A stretch of DNA of 64,000 nt, from contig JAQBQB010000006.1 in NCBI GenBank assembly GCA_028287235.1, positions 1-64,000 on the forward strand, in the 5' to 3' direction. The notes beneath the pieces are model-generated. The model ran no database searches. It had not been told where the DNA came from and saw nothing but the letters and a program-made list of their open reading frames with translations. The stretch is from Gemmatimonadota bacterium. GTDB lineage: Bacteria; Gemmatimonadota; Gemmatimonadetes; Gemmatimonadales; Gemmatimonadaceae. A program made the position numbers and the translations under genes. This document shows positions 15,450 through 23,106 of this stretch, piece after piece. Position 1 is the first letter of the stretch; every line of letters begins with the position of its first letter.

Positions 15450-15707
15450 ATGTTCGGAGAAATTGGACTCGACAAGCTGCTGCTGCTGCTGCTCGTGATG
15501 TTCCTGCTGCTCTTCGGCGCGAAGCGGCTGCCCGAGATCGGTCGCTCGCTCGGCAAGGGCATCCGAGAGTTCAAGGGCAGTCTGTCCGGCCTCGACGAAC
15601 CGTTGCCGACCGTGGCGACCGTGTACGATCCGTCGGTCACTGCCGCCGAATCCACCGTGACCCTTCCCCTTCGCGAGCCGGCGCAGGTCCGGCGGCTGAG
15701 CAACTAG
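15450..15707 (+). CDS. tatA: Sec-independent protein translocase subunit TatA/E
   Basis: An 85-residue protein that forms the pore of the twin-arginine pathway, which exports folded proteins. It has the standard N-out membrane helix (KLLLLLLVMFLLLFG), a hinge, and the amphipathic helix AKRLPEIGRSLGKGIREFKG, then a short, divergent acidic/Pro-rich tail. The length suits TatA/E rather than TatB. The tatC start overlaps its stop (TAGTG). A Tat-exported metallophosphoesterase is encoded 5 kb downstream and could be a client. The divergent cupredoxins carry ordinary signals. Confidence 0.9.
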   Translation: MFGEIGLDKLLLLLLVMFLLLFGAKRLPEIGRSLGKGIREFKGSLSGLDEPLPTVATVYDPSVTAAESTVTLPLREPAQVRRLSN

Positions 15708-16306
15708 TGGCTCACGCGAGTCACGTGATGCCAATGCTGGATCACGTCGAAGAGCTCCGGCGCCGCCTGTTCTGGATCGTGGGCGCCGTCGCGGCCGCGA
15801 GTGCGGTCGCGCAGTTCGTCGTCTTCACGTTTCCGGTGATCCTCTGGCCGGCGTGGGCGTTCGTTCGGCCGGCCATGACCGCGACCGAGCGCCGCACCTC
15901 GCGCTTCGCCATTGCCGGATCGATCGTGCTCTTCATGAGTGGCGTGGCGCTGGCGTGGGGTGTCGTGCTCCCGCTGGCTGTACAATGGTTGATGGGCCTC
16001 CAGACCGACGCGCTCACACCCGTGATCACCGCGCGCGAGTATTTCTCGTTCGCCGTGGACATGGCCCTTGCCTTCGGTGTCAGCTTTCAGCTACCCGTGG
16101 TGATCGTCGCGCTGGTCTGGCTGGGGATCGTCACGCCCGAGCGGCTCGCCACATTTCGCCGCGCGGCGCTGTTCGGCAGCGTCGTGATCGGCGCGGTGCT
16201 CACGCCTGGCGATCTCGTTTGGACGACCCTCGCCATGGCGGTTCCACTGTATGGCTTGTACGAGTTGAGCGTGATCGTCTCCCGGCGCGTGGTGCGAATG
16301 AGATGA
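15707..16306 (+). CDS. tatC: Sec-independent protein translocase TatC, shortened
   Basis: A 199-residue TatC, much shorter than the usual 230-260. The N-terminal recognition motif is present (MLDHVEELRRRLFW), as are PAWAFVRPAM..TERR, GVVLPLAVQWL, FGVSFQLPVVIVALVWLGIV and LTPGDLVWTT. However, the first membrane helix runs straight into the PVILWPAWAF segment that normally starts the second. About 50-55 residues corresponding to the first periplasmic loop and adjoining helix ends are absent. The conserved Phe and Glu of the signal-binding site (as in E. coli F94 and E103) remain. The GTG at 15707 overlaps tatA; an ATG at 15728 is the alternative start. Coupled by ATGA to the sigma factor gene. 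Confidence 0.85.
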   Translation: MAHASHVMPMLDHVEELRRRLFWIVGAVAAASAVAQFVVFTFPVILWPAWAFVRPAMTATERRTSRFAIAGSIVLFMSGVALAWGVVLPLAVQWLMGLQTDALTPVITAREYFSFAVDMALAFGVSFQLPVVIVALVWLGIVTPERLATFRRAALFGSVVIGAVLTPGDLVWTTLAMAVPLYGLYELSVIVSRRVVRMR

Positions 16307-16818
16307 AGGGCGACCGCTTCGAGGAACTGATACTCCCTCACCTGGACGACGCGTACACGCTCGCCCGGTACCTGCTTCGTGACGAGCACGACGCGCAGGA
16401 CGTCGTCCAGGACGCCGCGCTTCGCGCGTTCAAGTACTTCAATAGTTTCCGCGACGGAGATCCGCGGGCCTGGTTCATGGTCATCGTGCGCAACTGCTGT
16501 ATGACATGGCGGCGGCGGCACCACATCGACACGATGACCGTTCCGTATGCCGATGACCACCTCTCCGCCGTCGGAGAATCCCCCAGCGCGGACGCCGCGG
16601 CGATCGAGCAGTCGGATCGCGCGGCGCTCGCGCGAGTCGTTGGCGCATTGCCGGTCGAATTTCGCGAGGTCATCGTGCTGAGAGAGTTGCAGGGATTGTC
16701 GTACACGCAGATCAGCGAGGTCGTGGGTGTGCCCGTCGGCACGGTCATGTCGCGGTTGTCGCGCGCGCGGAAACGACTCGCCGGCGCGCTGGGGATCGGC
16801 GCGGAGGAGGCGAGCTGA
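16303..16818 (+). CDS. ECF-type RNA polymerase sigma factor
   Basis: A 171-residue sigma-70 family protein. Region 2 shows DDAYTLARYLLRDEHDAQDVVQDAALRAF in part and FRDGDPRAWFMVIVRNCC. Region 4 shows LPVEFREVIVLRELQGLSYT followed by QISEVVGVPVGTVMSRLSRA, the DNA-binding helix-turn-helix. The start codon overlaps the tatC stop (ATGA), and the anti-sigma gene follows after one base, so all four genes are probably one transcript. ECF sigma factors usually direct transcription of their own operon plus an envelope stress regulon, which would place Tat components under that control. Confidence 0.93.
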   Translation: MKGDRFEELILPHLDDAYTLARYLLRDEHDAQDVVQDAALRAFKYFNSFRDGDPRAWFMVIVRNCCMTWRRRHHIDTMTVPYADDHLSAVGESPSADAAAIEQSDRAALARVVGALPVEFREVIVLRELQGLSYTQISEVVGVPVGTVMSRLSRARKRLAGALGIGAEEAS

Positions 16819-16819
16819 C

Positions 16820-17596
16820 ATGCGATGTGACGACTGCCTCGCCCAGCTCGACGCGCTGCACGACTCCGAGCTGATGCCCGTCGAGGAGACGGCTCTGCGC
16901 GCACACCTCTCCGACTGTCCCGACTGCGCCCGGGCATACGATATCCTCGCCCGAACGTCCCATCTTCTACAGGAAGGTCTCGTGCACTACTCCGCGCCCG
17001 ACGTACTCAAGGCACGCATTCACGGCGCGTTGATGCGGGAGCGCGACGCCGAGCCTCCGGTGCGGGCCGTCGCGCCCTGGAACCGCTGGTCTCGCCTCGC
17101 GGCAGCGGGACTGGCGGTGGCGTTGGCCAGTAGCGCGGCGACGTTCGCGGCGATGCGCCAATCCACCGCGGCTCGCTCGGCCGCCGATCAGGTGCTCGCG
17201 AGCCACGTGCGGTCGTTGATGCCCAACCATCTGATCGACGTGGCGTCGAACGACCAGCACAACGTCAAGCCGTGGTTCAACGGCCGGGTTGATCTGTCGC
17301 CCCAGGTGCCGGCGCTCGATTCGTCGGGCTTCGTGCTGGCCGGAGGTCGTCTCGACTACCTGGCGGGCCGGCCCGTGGCGGTCGTTGTCTACACGAGGCG
17401 GCAACACGTCATCAACGTATACTCATGGCCGGAGGCCGGGAGCGATACGCCGGAAGTCACGACGACGGCGCAGGGCTATCATCTGATGCGCTGGAGCAAG
17501 GGCGGCGTGGCATACTGGGTGGTATCGGATCTCAATGCCGGGGAGCTCTCGCAATTCGTGACGCTTTATCAGGGGCGAGGGCTCGAACAGCGGTAG
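16820..17596 (+). CDS. zinc-finger (zf-HC2) transmembrane anti-sigma factor
   Basis: A 258-residue protein. The N-terminal anti-sigma domain has the zinc-binding pattern ALRAHLSDCPDC (H-x3-C-x2-C) preceded by CDDCLAQLDALHDSEL. A single membrane helix (about residues 93-113, LAAAGLAVALASSAATFAAM) leads to a periplasmic domain of about 140 residues, with DVKPWFNGRVDLSP-like sequence common in membrane anti-sigma factors. It should hold the upstream ECF factor inactive until an envelope signal. The ATG at 16820 is one base beyond the sigma stop. The long periplasmic domain suggests the signal is sensed outside the inner membrane. Confidence 0.9.
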   Translation: MRCDDCLAQLDALHDSELMPVEETALRAHLSDCPDCARAYDILARTSHLLQEGLVHYSAPDVLKARIHGALMRERDAEPPVRAVAPWNRWSRLAAAGLAVALASSAATFAAMRQSTAARSAADQVLASHVRSLMPNHLIDVASNDQHNVKPWFNGRVDLSPQVPALDSSGFVLAGGRLDYLAGRPVAVVVYTRRQHVINVYSWPEAGSDTPEVTTTAQGYHLMRWSKGGVAYWVVSDLNAGELSQFVTLYQGRGLEQR

Positions 17597-17616
17597 CACG
17601 GAGTTACACGGACCTG

Positions 17617-17658
17617 CACGGGCTCAACACGGAGAACTCGTACAATGGGTTGCCCGTG
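17617..17658 (+). terminator. possible hairpin at the end of the tat-sigma operon
   Basis: CACGGGC-TC-AAC (17617-17628) can pair with GTT-GCCCGTG (17649-17658) with a two-base bulge. It lies between the convergent anti-sigma and TetR genes. There is no clear T-run. The same stretch contains four CACGGA/ACACGG-like words that may be remnants of a repeat. Confidence 0.3.
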
Positions 17659-17691
17659 TCGTGTCGCCGAGGTTTCAGCCGGCGTTGACAC

Positions 17692-18300
17692 TCAGAGACC
17701 AATCGGCTGTCGAAATGCCTGGAGGACACGCGAGGCGAGCTCGCTCGCAAAGGCCTCACTCACCGGCGCATGTCCAATGATTCGCCGGAAATAAAGCGGT
17801 CCTGTCAGCGCGTCAATGAGCAGGTCGGCATCGGTATCCCGAGGCAGTTCTCCGGCCGCGATGGCCTGTTGGACCAAGTCTAAATTCATGGCTCGGCGCG
17901 GCAGATAGAAACGTTCGAGGAAGAGTCGCCGAAGCACGGGATTCTCCTGAACATCACTGATCAGGCGGACGGCGACGAGTGAGTCCTTCGAATGAAGCCA
18001 CTCCGCGCCGCGGACCACACTCTGATGCAGCCGTTCGAGCGGCGATCCCTCGAGCGGTGGCGCCAGCGCCGGCTTCACCCGCGCCAGAAAGGCGTCGAGC
18101 ATGACCGCCTCCTTGCTCTTCCACCAACGATACAGAGTGGCCGTGCTCACGCCTGCCTGCTTGGCCAATTCCTGCGTCGATACTGACGCAATCCCCCGTG
18201 TCTTCAGCAGACGGTACGCCGCCCGGAGCACGGCTTGCTTTGAAGCGTCGCTTCGAGGTCGGCCGCGGGGGCGGGGCGTGGAGTTTCGTGACTTGCGCAT
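17692..18300 (-). CDS. TetR/AcrR family transcriptional regulator
   Basis: A 202-residue repressor. After a basic tail (RPRGRPRSDASKQAVLRAAY), the helix-turn-helix is clear: GIASVSTQELAKQAGVSTAT followed by LYRWWKSKEAVMLDAF. The C-terminal all-helical domain carries the 'DVQENPVLRRLFLERFYLPR' segment and ends with LIDALTGPLYFRRI, typical of the TetR_C group that binds hydrophobic effectors. The ATG at 18300 has AGCAGG eight bases upstream and is preferred over an in-frame TTG 39 bp earlier. It is divergent from the SDR gene, 193 bp away, and probably represses it. Confidence 0.92.
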   Translation of the reverse strand: MRKSRNSTPRPRGRPRSDASKQAVLRAAYRLLKTRGIASVSTQELAKQAGVSTATLYRWWKSKEAVMLDAFLARVKPALAPPLEGSPLERLHQSVVRGAEWLHSKDSLVAVRLISDVQENPVLRRLFLERFYLPRRAMNLDLVQQAIAAGELPRDTDADLLIDALTGPLYFRRIIGHAPVSEAFASELASRVLQAFRQPIGL

Positions 18301-18388
18301 CGGCACGGCCTGCTCACAGCGAGTCTGGTAATACGACAATAGCAGTTTCGTTCATAGTTGACGAGAAGCCACTACGCAATGAATATAT

Positions 18389-18407
18389 ACGAAATCGGTC
18401 GTTTCGT
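18389..18407. promoter_or_regulatory. candidate TetR operator in the TetR/SDR divergent region
   Basis: ACGAAA-TCGGTCG-TTTCGT is an inverted repeat in the A/T-richer divergent spacer, immediately followed by TATTAT (18408-18413), a plausible -10 for the SDR gene. A further TTTCGTT half-site occurs near 18346. Overlap of an inverted repeat with a promoter element is what a TetR repressor site looks like. Confidence 0.4.
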
Positions 18408-18493
18408 TATTATGGGGATGCCATGGCGCACGTATCGTCGATCAGACGGAGCACTCCGCGTCGGCGAACCAGATTCGACACAGGAGACCCCGC

Positions 18494-19333
18494 ATGAAGA
18501 ATGACGTTTGGCTCATCACTGGGAGCTCTCGCGGGCTCGGCCGCGCGCTCGCCGAAGCGGTTCTCGCTGCGGGACACAAGCTCGTCGCTACCGCACGGAA
18601 TCCGAAACAGCTCTCGCCGCTGGTCGAGCGCTACGGCGACCAAGTTCGCGCGGTAGCGCTCGACGTCACAGACGAGCGCGCCGCGGCGGCAGCGATCCAG
18701 GCGGCAGTCGACTCGTTCGGCCGTCTCGACGTGCTCGTCAACAACGCCGGCTACGGCGACCTCGCTTCGATCGAAGACACGAGCATGAAGGACTTTCGCG
18801 CGCAGATCGAAACGAATCTGTTCGGCGTGATCAACGTGACCAAGGCTGCGATTCCGCTGATGCGGCGCCAAGGATCTGGGCACATCATGCAGTTCTCATC
18901 GGTGGGTGGACGAGTTGGGCCGATGGGGCGCGGCGCGTACGCGGCGGCGAAGTGGGGCGTCGAGGGCTTTTCGGAAGTCCTTCTGAAGGAGGTCGGCCCC
19001 TTCGGCATCAAGGTGACGATCATCGAGCCGGGCGGATTCCGTACCGACTTTGCGGGCGCTTCCACGAACATCGCGCCGGAGAACCCGATCTACGCGGCCA
19101 CGGTCGGAGCGACCGCGCGTTTTCAACGCGAGTACAACGGCAAGCAGCCAGGCGATCCAGCGCGCGCCGCCGCTGCACTAATGCAGATCGCCGGCCTCGA
19201 AGCGCCGCCGTTGCGGTTGCCGCTCGGCAGCGACGCCGCGCGCACGGTCGAGGAAGCGGAGCTGGCTCGCATCGCGTCCGACAAGCAGTGGAAGGAGCTC
19301 AGCATGTCTACCGACTTCCCGCCGAACGCGTAG
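18494..19333 (+). CDS. short-chain dehydrogenase/reductase
   Basis: A 279-residue classical SDR. The dinucleotide fold begins ITGSSRGLGRALAEAVLAAG (TGxxxGxG), followed by LDVTDE, the NNAGYGD motif, and the catalytic Ser (FSSVGG), Tyr and Lys (YAAAKWG). IIEPGGFRTDF gives the cofactor-side loop. The Arg after 'ATARN' suggests NADP(H). The substrate is unknown; many such TetR-linked SDRs act on aldehydes, ketones or xenobiotics. It is divergent from the TetR gene, with a candidate operator between, so induction by a small molecule is likely. Confidence 0.92.
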   Translation: MKNDVWLITGSSRGLGRALAEAVLAAGHKLVATARNPKQLSPLVERYGDQVRAVALDVTDERAAAAAIQAAVDSFGRLDVLVNNAGYGDLASIEDTSMKDFRAQIETNLFGVINVTKAAIPLMRRQGSGHIMQFSSVGGRVGPMGRGAYAAAKWGVEGFSEVLLKEVGPFGIKVTIIEPGGFRTDFAGASTNIAPENPIYAATVGATARFQREYNGKQPGDPARAAAALMQIAGLEAPPLRLPLGSDAARTVEEAELARIASDKQWKELSMSTDFPPNA

Positions 19334-19403
19334 TGTCAGCACAGATCCTCTGAACGCATCGCGATCGTCGGCCGGATGAAAGGGCACTTGACGGGAGGAT
19401 CTC

Positions 19404-20030
19404 ATGAGGGACCGTGATTCGTCGAACGAGGAAAGACTAACAACCGGTCGGAATTATCGAACCGACCGGACAGAAGGGATTAGCGACGGCGTCTTCGCGG
19501 TTTCGCTGACGCTTCTCATCCTCGACGTACGGCCTCCTGAAGGCGACGTATCCCAACTCGTGCACGGGCTCATCCTGATTGCACCGAGACTCGGGACCTT
19601 CGCGCTGAGCTTCGCCATCGTTGCCTACTACTGGCTCGTCCACCACCTGATTTTCGCGTCACTCCGCGGCGTGAAGGTCGCTCTGATCTGGGCGAACATG
19701 CTGTTTCTGTTCACGATTGCCGTGTTGCCCTTTTCGACCGCGGTGCTGGGTCGTTACTCTCTCGCGCCAGTGGCGCTCGCAATTTATGGTGCCAATCTCG
19801 CCGCTTGTACGTCGACGCTGGCAGGTGTGTGGTTCGTCGCGGACCATTCTCACATCACAGAACAAGCGACGGCCAGACAACGACGCTACATTGTGCGGCG
19901 TTTCGCTCTTCAGTTGATTGTCGCGCTGCTGGGGATCGCCTGCGCGTTCCTCGCTCCGGCACTCGCACTGAGCATCTTCGTCGCGTTGCCGATTGTGTTT
20001 GCGCTGACCTACCGCCGGCGGTACTACTGA
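19404..20030 (+). CDS. TMEM175-like (DUF1211) potassium channel family protein
   Basis: A 208-residue membrane protein with six hydrophobic helices. The first contains the family's defining motif: RTEGISDGVFAVSLTLLILD, close to the R...(F)SDGVFA(I/V)..T signature whose Phe/Ser/Asp form the potassium pore constriction. Helix 2-3 includes 'LSFAIVAYYWLVHHLIFASL' with the usual His residues. Bacterial members assemble as tetramers that leak K+. It lies 70 bp after the SDR and may be in the same transcript. The transport role is family-based. Confidence 0.85.
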   Translation: MRDRDSSNEERLTTGRNYRTDRTEGISDGVFAVSLTLLILDVRPPEGDVSQLVHGLILIAPRLGTFALSFAIVAYYWLVHHLIFASLRGVKVALIWANMLFLFTIAVLPFSTAVLGRYSLAPVALAIYGANLAACTSTLAGVWFVADHSHITEQATARQRRYIVRRFALQLIVALLGIACAFLAPALALSIFVALPIVFALTYRRRYY

Positions 20031-20113
20031 CTGCCGTCGTCCGCGTTCCATTTTCAACCGGTGACGTGTTCAGTTTTCAACCGGCCTTGACACGTGCCGA
20101 CGCTGTTGAGCCG

Positions 20114-20665
20114 TTATGGCCCTCCTTTGGCCGCCGCGACTGCGTTTGCGAGATCGCGATACGCGGTCTCGCTCAGCGCGCTGAACTTCATCTGGCGATA
20201 AGCGATCCGTCCGTCGCGCCCCACGACGAAGATCGTGCGATTGTCGAACGGGCGGCCGGCGAGCGTCGAGCCGTAGGCCGATGCCACCGTCTGCGCGGTG
20301 TCTGAGAGAAGCGTGAATGGGAAGTGCATCTCGCTCGCCCAGCTCGCGTGCGAGGCCAGGCCGTCGGTCGAAATGGGCAGCACGGCGACGTCCGAGCCAA
20401 AGAGACTGTCGTACTCGTCGCGAAACTTGCTGAGCTCCGCGGTGCACCCGGTCGTCTTGTCGCCCGGATAGAAGGCGATCACCACGACGCGGCCCTTGAA
20501 GTCGTGCAGGCTCACCGCGCGCCCGGGGCCTGCCTCACCCGCCGACGGGAGCGTGAAGCCTGGTGCAGGCATGCCCACCGCGCGCGCCGTCGGTTGTTGT
20601 GCCGCGCTCGCGCCAACCGCGCCGGCGATCGATCCGAATCCAGCGAGCATCATTCTCAATTTCAC
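20114..20665 (-). CDS. exported peroxiredoxin of the AhpC/TSA (BCP-like) type
   Basis: A 183-residue thioredoxin-fold peroxidase. The GTG start at 20665 gives a signal peptide with a basic n-region (MKLRMMLAGFGSIAGAVGAS) ending AAQ. The domain begins GMPAPGFTLPSAG and holds the peroxidatic Cys in 'YPGDKTTGCTAELSKFRDEY' (Pro, Thr, Cys as in BCP). The partner Cys found five residues later in many BCPs is absent, so it may work as a 1-Cys or use an external thiol. FALLSD-like FTLLSDTAQTVASAYG and TIFVVGRDG follow. It should reduce hydrogen or organic peroxides outside the cytoplasm. Confidence 0.88.
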   Translation of the reverse strand: MKLRMMLAGFGSIAGAVGASAAQQPTARAVGMPAPGFTLPSAGEAGPGRAVSLHDFKGRVVVIAFYPGDKTTGCTAELSKFRDEYDSLFGSDVAVLPISTDGLASHASWASEMHFPFTLLSDTAQTVASAYGSTLAGRPFDNRTIFVVGRDGRIAYRQMKFSALSETAYRDLANAVAAAKGGP

Positions 20666-20814
20666 TGCGATCCATCCAGGTAAGAGTTGTGACAAGGACC
20701 CGCCGCGGGACCCGCTTATTCCCTTCCCCCCCACGCGGGAATAAACAACCGCATCCATGAGTCTCCATGTCGCGCGCTCAGCACTGCCGACCTCACTACT
20801 GGAGAACCATTCGA

Positions 20815-22158
20815 ATGACTCACCACGATGACCGCGACGCCGAGCGGTTCGACGAGCAGGGCAACACACGGCCGACGGGCAGCAACTTCATCACCACCGA
20901 CCAGAGCGACGACGGCGTCGATCGCCGCGGCTTTCTCCGATGCATGGCGTGGGCGGGCACCGCGACGGTGTGGGGCATGGCGGGGGGCATTCCCAAGTCG
21001 TTCGCTGTGAGCCGACTCCCCTTCCTCACCGACGCCGAGCGCAAGAGCGTCTTCTTCGCGCAGATTAGCGACAGCCACATCGGCTTCAGCAAGGAGGCGA
21101 ACAAGGACGTCACGGCGACGCTGCAGGAAGCCGTCGCCAAGCTCAACGCGCTGCCGCAAAGTCCGGCGTTCGTGCTGCACACCGGCGACATCACGCAGCT
21201 CGCCAAAGCCGAGGAGTTCGACACGGCGAACGAGGTGCTCAAGGGCATCAAGAGCGACCGCGTCTTCTATGTGCCGGGCGAGCACGACGTGGCCACCGAC
21301 AACGGCGCATCGTATCTCCAGCGCTACGGCAAGGGCACCAAAGGCGGCGGCTGGTACAGCATGGATCACTCGGGCGTCCACTTCATCGGCCTCGTGAACG
21401 TGTTGAACCTCAAGGCCGGCGGCCTCGGCACACTCGGACCGGACCAGATCGCGTGGCTGAAGAAGGACGTAGCCGGTTTGCCGAGCAGCACGCCGATCGT
21501 GCTGTTCGCGCACGTGCCATTATGGACCGTGTATCCCGAGTGGGGCTGGGGCACCGACGACTCCGAGCAGGCGCTCGGCCTCCTGAAGCGCTTTGGGTCG
21601 GTGACGGTGCTGAACGGCCACATTCACCAGATCATGCAGAAGGTGGAAGGCCACATGTCTTTTCACACCGCGATGTCCACCGCGTTTCCGCAGCCCACGC
21701 CCGGCACGGCACCCGCGCCCGGACCCATGAAGGTCGACGCGGACAAGCTCAAGAGCGTGCTCGGTATCGCGAACGTGACGTTCATTCCGGGGCGGAGCGC
21801 GTTGGCTGTCGTCGACTCGACGCTGTCCGGCGAGCCGCCGGCATTCGAGGCGGCGTCGCACGAGGCGATGATGAAGCGGCAGACGGCGCGGACAACCAAC
21901 CCGCTCGGGCCCGACGAGATCGGCATCGACAACTTCAACTTCACGCCGCAGGTGCTCACCGTGAAGCGCGGCACCAAGATCACGTGGATCAACAACGACG
22001 ACGTGCCACACCTGATCGTCAACGTGCAGAACAAATTCAAGCAGTCGCCGGTGCTCGATACGGATCAGCGGTTCAGCACCACGCTGTCCACGCCGGGAAC
22101 GTACAAGTACTTCTGTTCCCTGCACCCGAAGATGCAGGGAACGATCGTCGTCAACTAA
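20815..22158 (+). CDS. Tat-exported metallophosphoesterase fused to a cupredoxin
   Basis: A 447-residue fusion. A twin-arginine signal (DRRGFLRCMAWAGTA) is followed by a calcineurin-like phosphoesterase with all metal motifs: AQISDSHIG, LHTGDITQ, VPGEHDV (where GNHD is usual), FAHVPLW and NGHIHQI. From about residue 365 a plastocyanin-like domain follows: FNFTPQVLTVKRGTKITWIN with His in VPHLIV and the copper loop YFCSLHPKMQG giving Cys, His and Met. Such a fusion suggests a periplasmic phosphoesterase whose copper site supplies electrons, a sensor function or copper delivery. The start was chosen for GGAGAACC upstream. The microprotein at 22191 follows after 32 bp. Confidence 0.88.
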   Translation: MTHHDDRDAERFDEQGNTRPTGSNFITTDQSDDGVDRRGFLRCMAWAGTATVWGMAGGIPKSFAVSRLPFLTDAERKSVFFAQISDSHIGFSKEANKDVTATLQEAVAKLNALPQSPAFVLHTGDITQLAKAEEFDTANEVLKGIKSDRVFYVPGEHDVATDNGASYLQRYGKGTKGGGWYSMDHSGVHFIGLVNVLNLKAGGLGTLGPDQIAWLKKDVAGLPSSTPIVLFAHVPLWTVYPEWGWGTDDSEQALGLLKRFGSVTVLNGHIHQIMQKVEGHMSFHTAMSTAFPQPTPGTAPAPGPMKVDADKLKSVLGIANVTFIPGRSALAVVDSTLSGEPPAFEAASHEAMMKRQTARTTNPLGPDEIGIDNFNFTPQVLTVKRGTKITWINNDDVPHLIVNVQNKFKQSPVLDTDQRFSTTLSTPGTYKYFCSLHPKMQGTIVVN

Positions 22159-22190
22159 CGCGCACCGGCCGTCGCGGACACTGGGCAGTC

Positions 22191-22268
22191 ATGCTCAGGC
22201 CAGGGATCTACGGCGGCGTCATCATCTGGACGCTGGCTGCGGTCGCCGGCGTCGTGATTTGGGCGTAG
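22191..22268 (+). CDS. 25-residue single-pass membrane microprotein, copy 2
   Basis: An ATG frame of 25 codons encoding MLRPGIYGGVIIWTLAAVAG followed by VVIWA. It aligns with the 26-residue product at 2283: both have Tyr-x-Gly, IIWT, an Ala-containing middle and GVVIW at the end. The ribosome site is weak. It lies 32 bp after the metallophosphoesterase-cupredoxin gene and 20 bp before a hairpin whose stem is nearly that of copy 1. The conserved peptide in two unrelated contexts argues for a real tiny gene carried with its own terminator. Function unknown. Confidence 0.6.
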   Translation: MLRPGIYGGVIIWTLAAVAGVVIWA

Positions 22269-22288
22269 AGATCGCCTGACGAGAAGAA

Positions 22289-22324
22289 GCCTGGTGGCGT
22301 TATGCGCCGCCAGGCCCTCTTTGG
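22289..22324 (+). terminator. hairpin terminator after microprotein copy 2
   Basis: GCCTGGTGGCG (22289-22299) pairs with CGCCGCCAGGC (22305-22315) with one G-U pair around a TTATG loop, followed by CCTCTTT. The stem shares the GCCTGG...CCAGGC ends and CGCC centre with the terminator at 2386. Confidence 0.75.
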
Positions 22325-22607
22325 ATTCGAGCGCATCGCCACTTATCGAATAATTCTCATCGCCAGCGTGAGGGCCTGCCCATACGAGTGGCGGACCTGT
22401 TCGACCCGCGCGGGTGGCCTACGCGGTTCTCGAGCTTCCGATCGAAGAAGTCGGCCGCCGCCTCGAAGGCGCGCTTCCGATTCGGACAAGCCCGCCGCCG
22501 CGTGAACCTACGCTCGGCATGGAACGGGAACTATCAGCCCGCGCGCTGGATATCCGCTGGTCCCGATGCGTCAGCAGTCTGGCGCCCACCCGATTCGGAG
22601 TGCTTAC
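22325..22607. other. spacer without a recognisable gene
   Basis: Together with the terminator, the gap between the microprotein and the lipoprotein exceeds 300 bp. Short frames here have no family signature or ribosome site. It presumably carries the promoter of the lipoprotein gene at 22608. Confidence 0.45.
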
Positions 22608-23087
22608 ATGATTGCTCGTACCAGATTCCTTCTTGCCGCCGTGCTGGTGGCCTTCGCATCGACCGCTTGCAGCGACGCCCTCACGGGCCTAAGTCGGCTG
22701 ACGCCGCCCAGCAACCCGCGCGCGGTCGGTGGTTCTGGTTTGAGCGGCGGTGGCGGCGTGGGAGGCGGTGCCTCGACCACGCCGGTCTGCAGCTCGGTCG
22801 CGAAGTTCAGCACCTCCGTGGGCGCCCGCAACGGGTTCGCAACCGTTCACACCTCCATCGGGTTGACGGATCCGTGCTCCGGGACATTTTCCCTGATTCT
22901 GGTGACGATCACGAACGACCAGACTGGCGCGACGGAGCCCATCTGGAACGGCACCTACAACCGCGCGTATGGATTTTCAGCCGATTATCTTACGGCGTCG
23001 TTCAGCACGTCGTACACGATCACCGTCACGGCGGCCGGTGTGACCACGCAGCTTCCGTCGGTGTTGACGCCGGCACCGAAACTGTAA
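22608..23087 (+). CDS. lipoprotein of unknown function
   Basis: A 159-residue protein with a signal peptide (MIARTRFLLAAVLVAFASTA) and Cys at the lipobox STAC. A Pro/Gly-rich linker (GGSGLSGGGGVGGGAS) leads to a beta-rich domain of about 100 residues with two Cys (PVCSS and DPCSG) that could form a disulfide, and a strand pattern (FSLILVTITNDQTG, SYTITVTAAG) resembling an immunoglobulin or fibronectin fold. No family name can be given. It is probably attached to the outer membrane. The dienelactone hydrolase gene follows after 19 bp. Confidence 0.7.
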   Translation: MIARTRFLLAAVLVAFASTACSDALTGLSRLTPPSNPRAVGGSGLSGGGGVGGGASTTPVCSSVAKFSTSVGARNGFATVHTSIGLTDPCSGTFSLILVTITNDQTGATEPIWNGTYNRAYGFSADYLTASFSTSYTITVTAAGVTTQLPSVLTPAPKL

Positions 23088-23106
23088 CGCGCGCCGCACG
23101 GGAGCC

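Noticed and set aside
20050-20100. Terminator in the gap between the TMEM175-like and peroxiredoxin genes
   Set aside because: Only a 6-bp imperfect inverted repeat (ACGTGT/ACACGT) and a TTTTCAACCGG direct repeat were seen, too weak to call.
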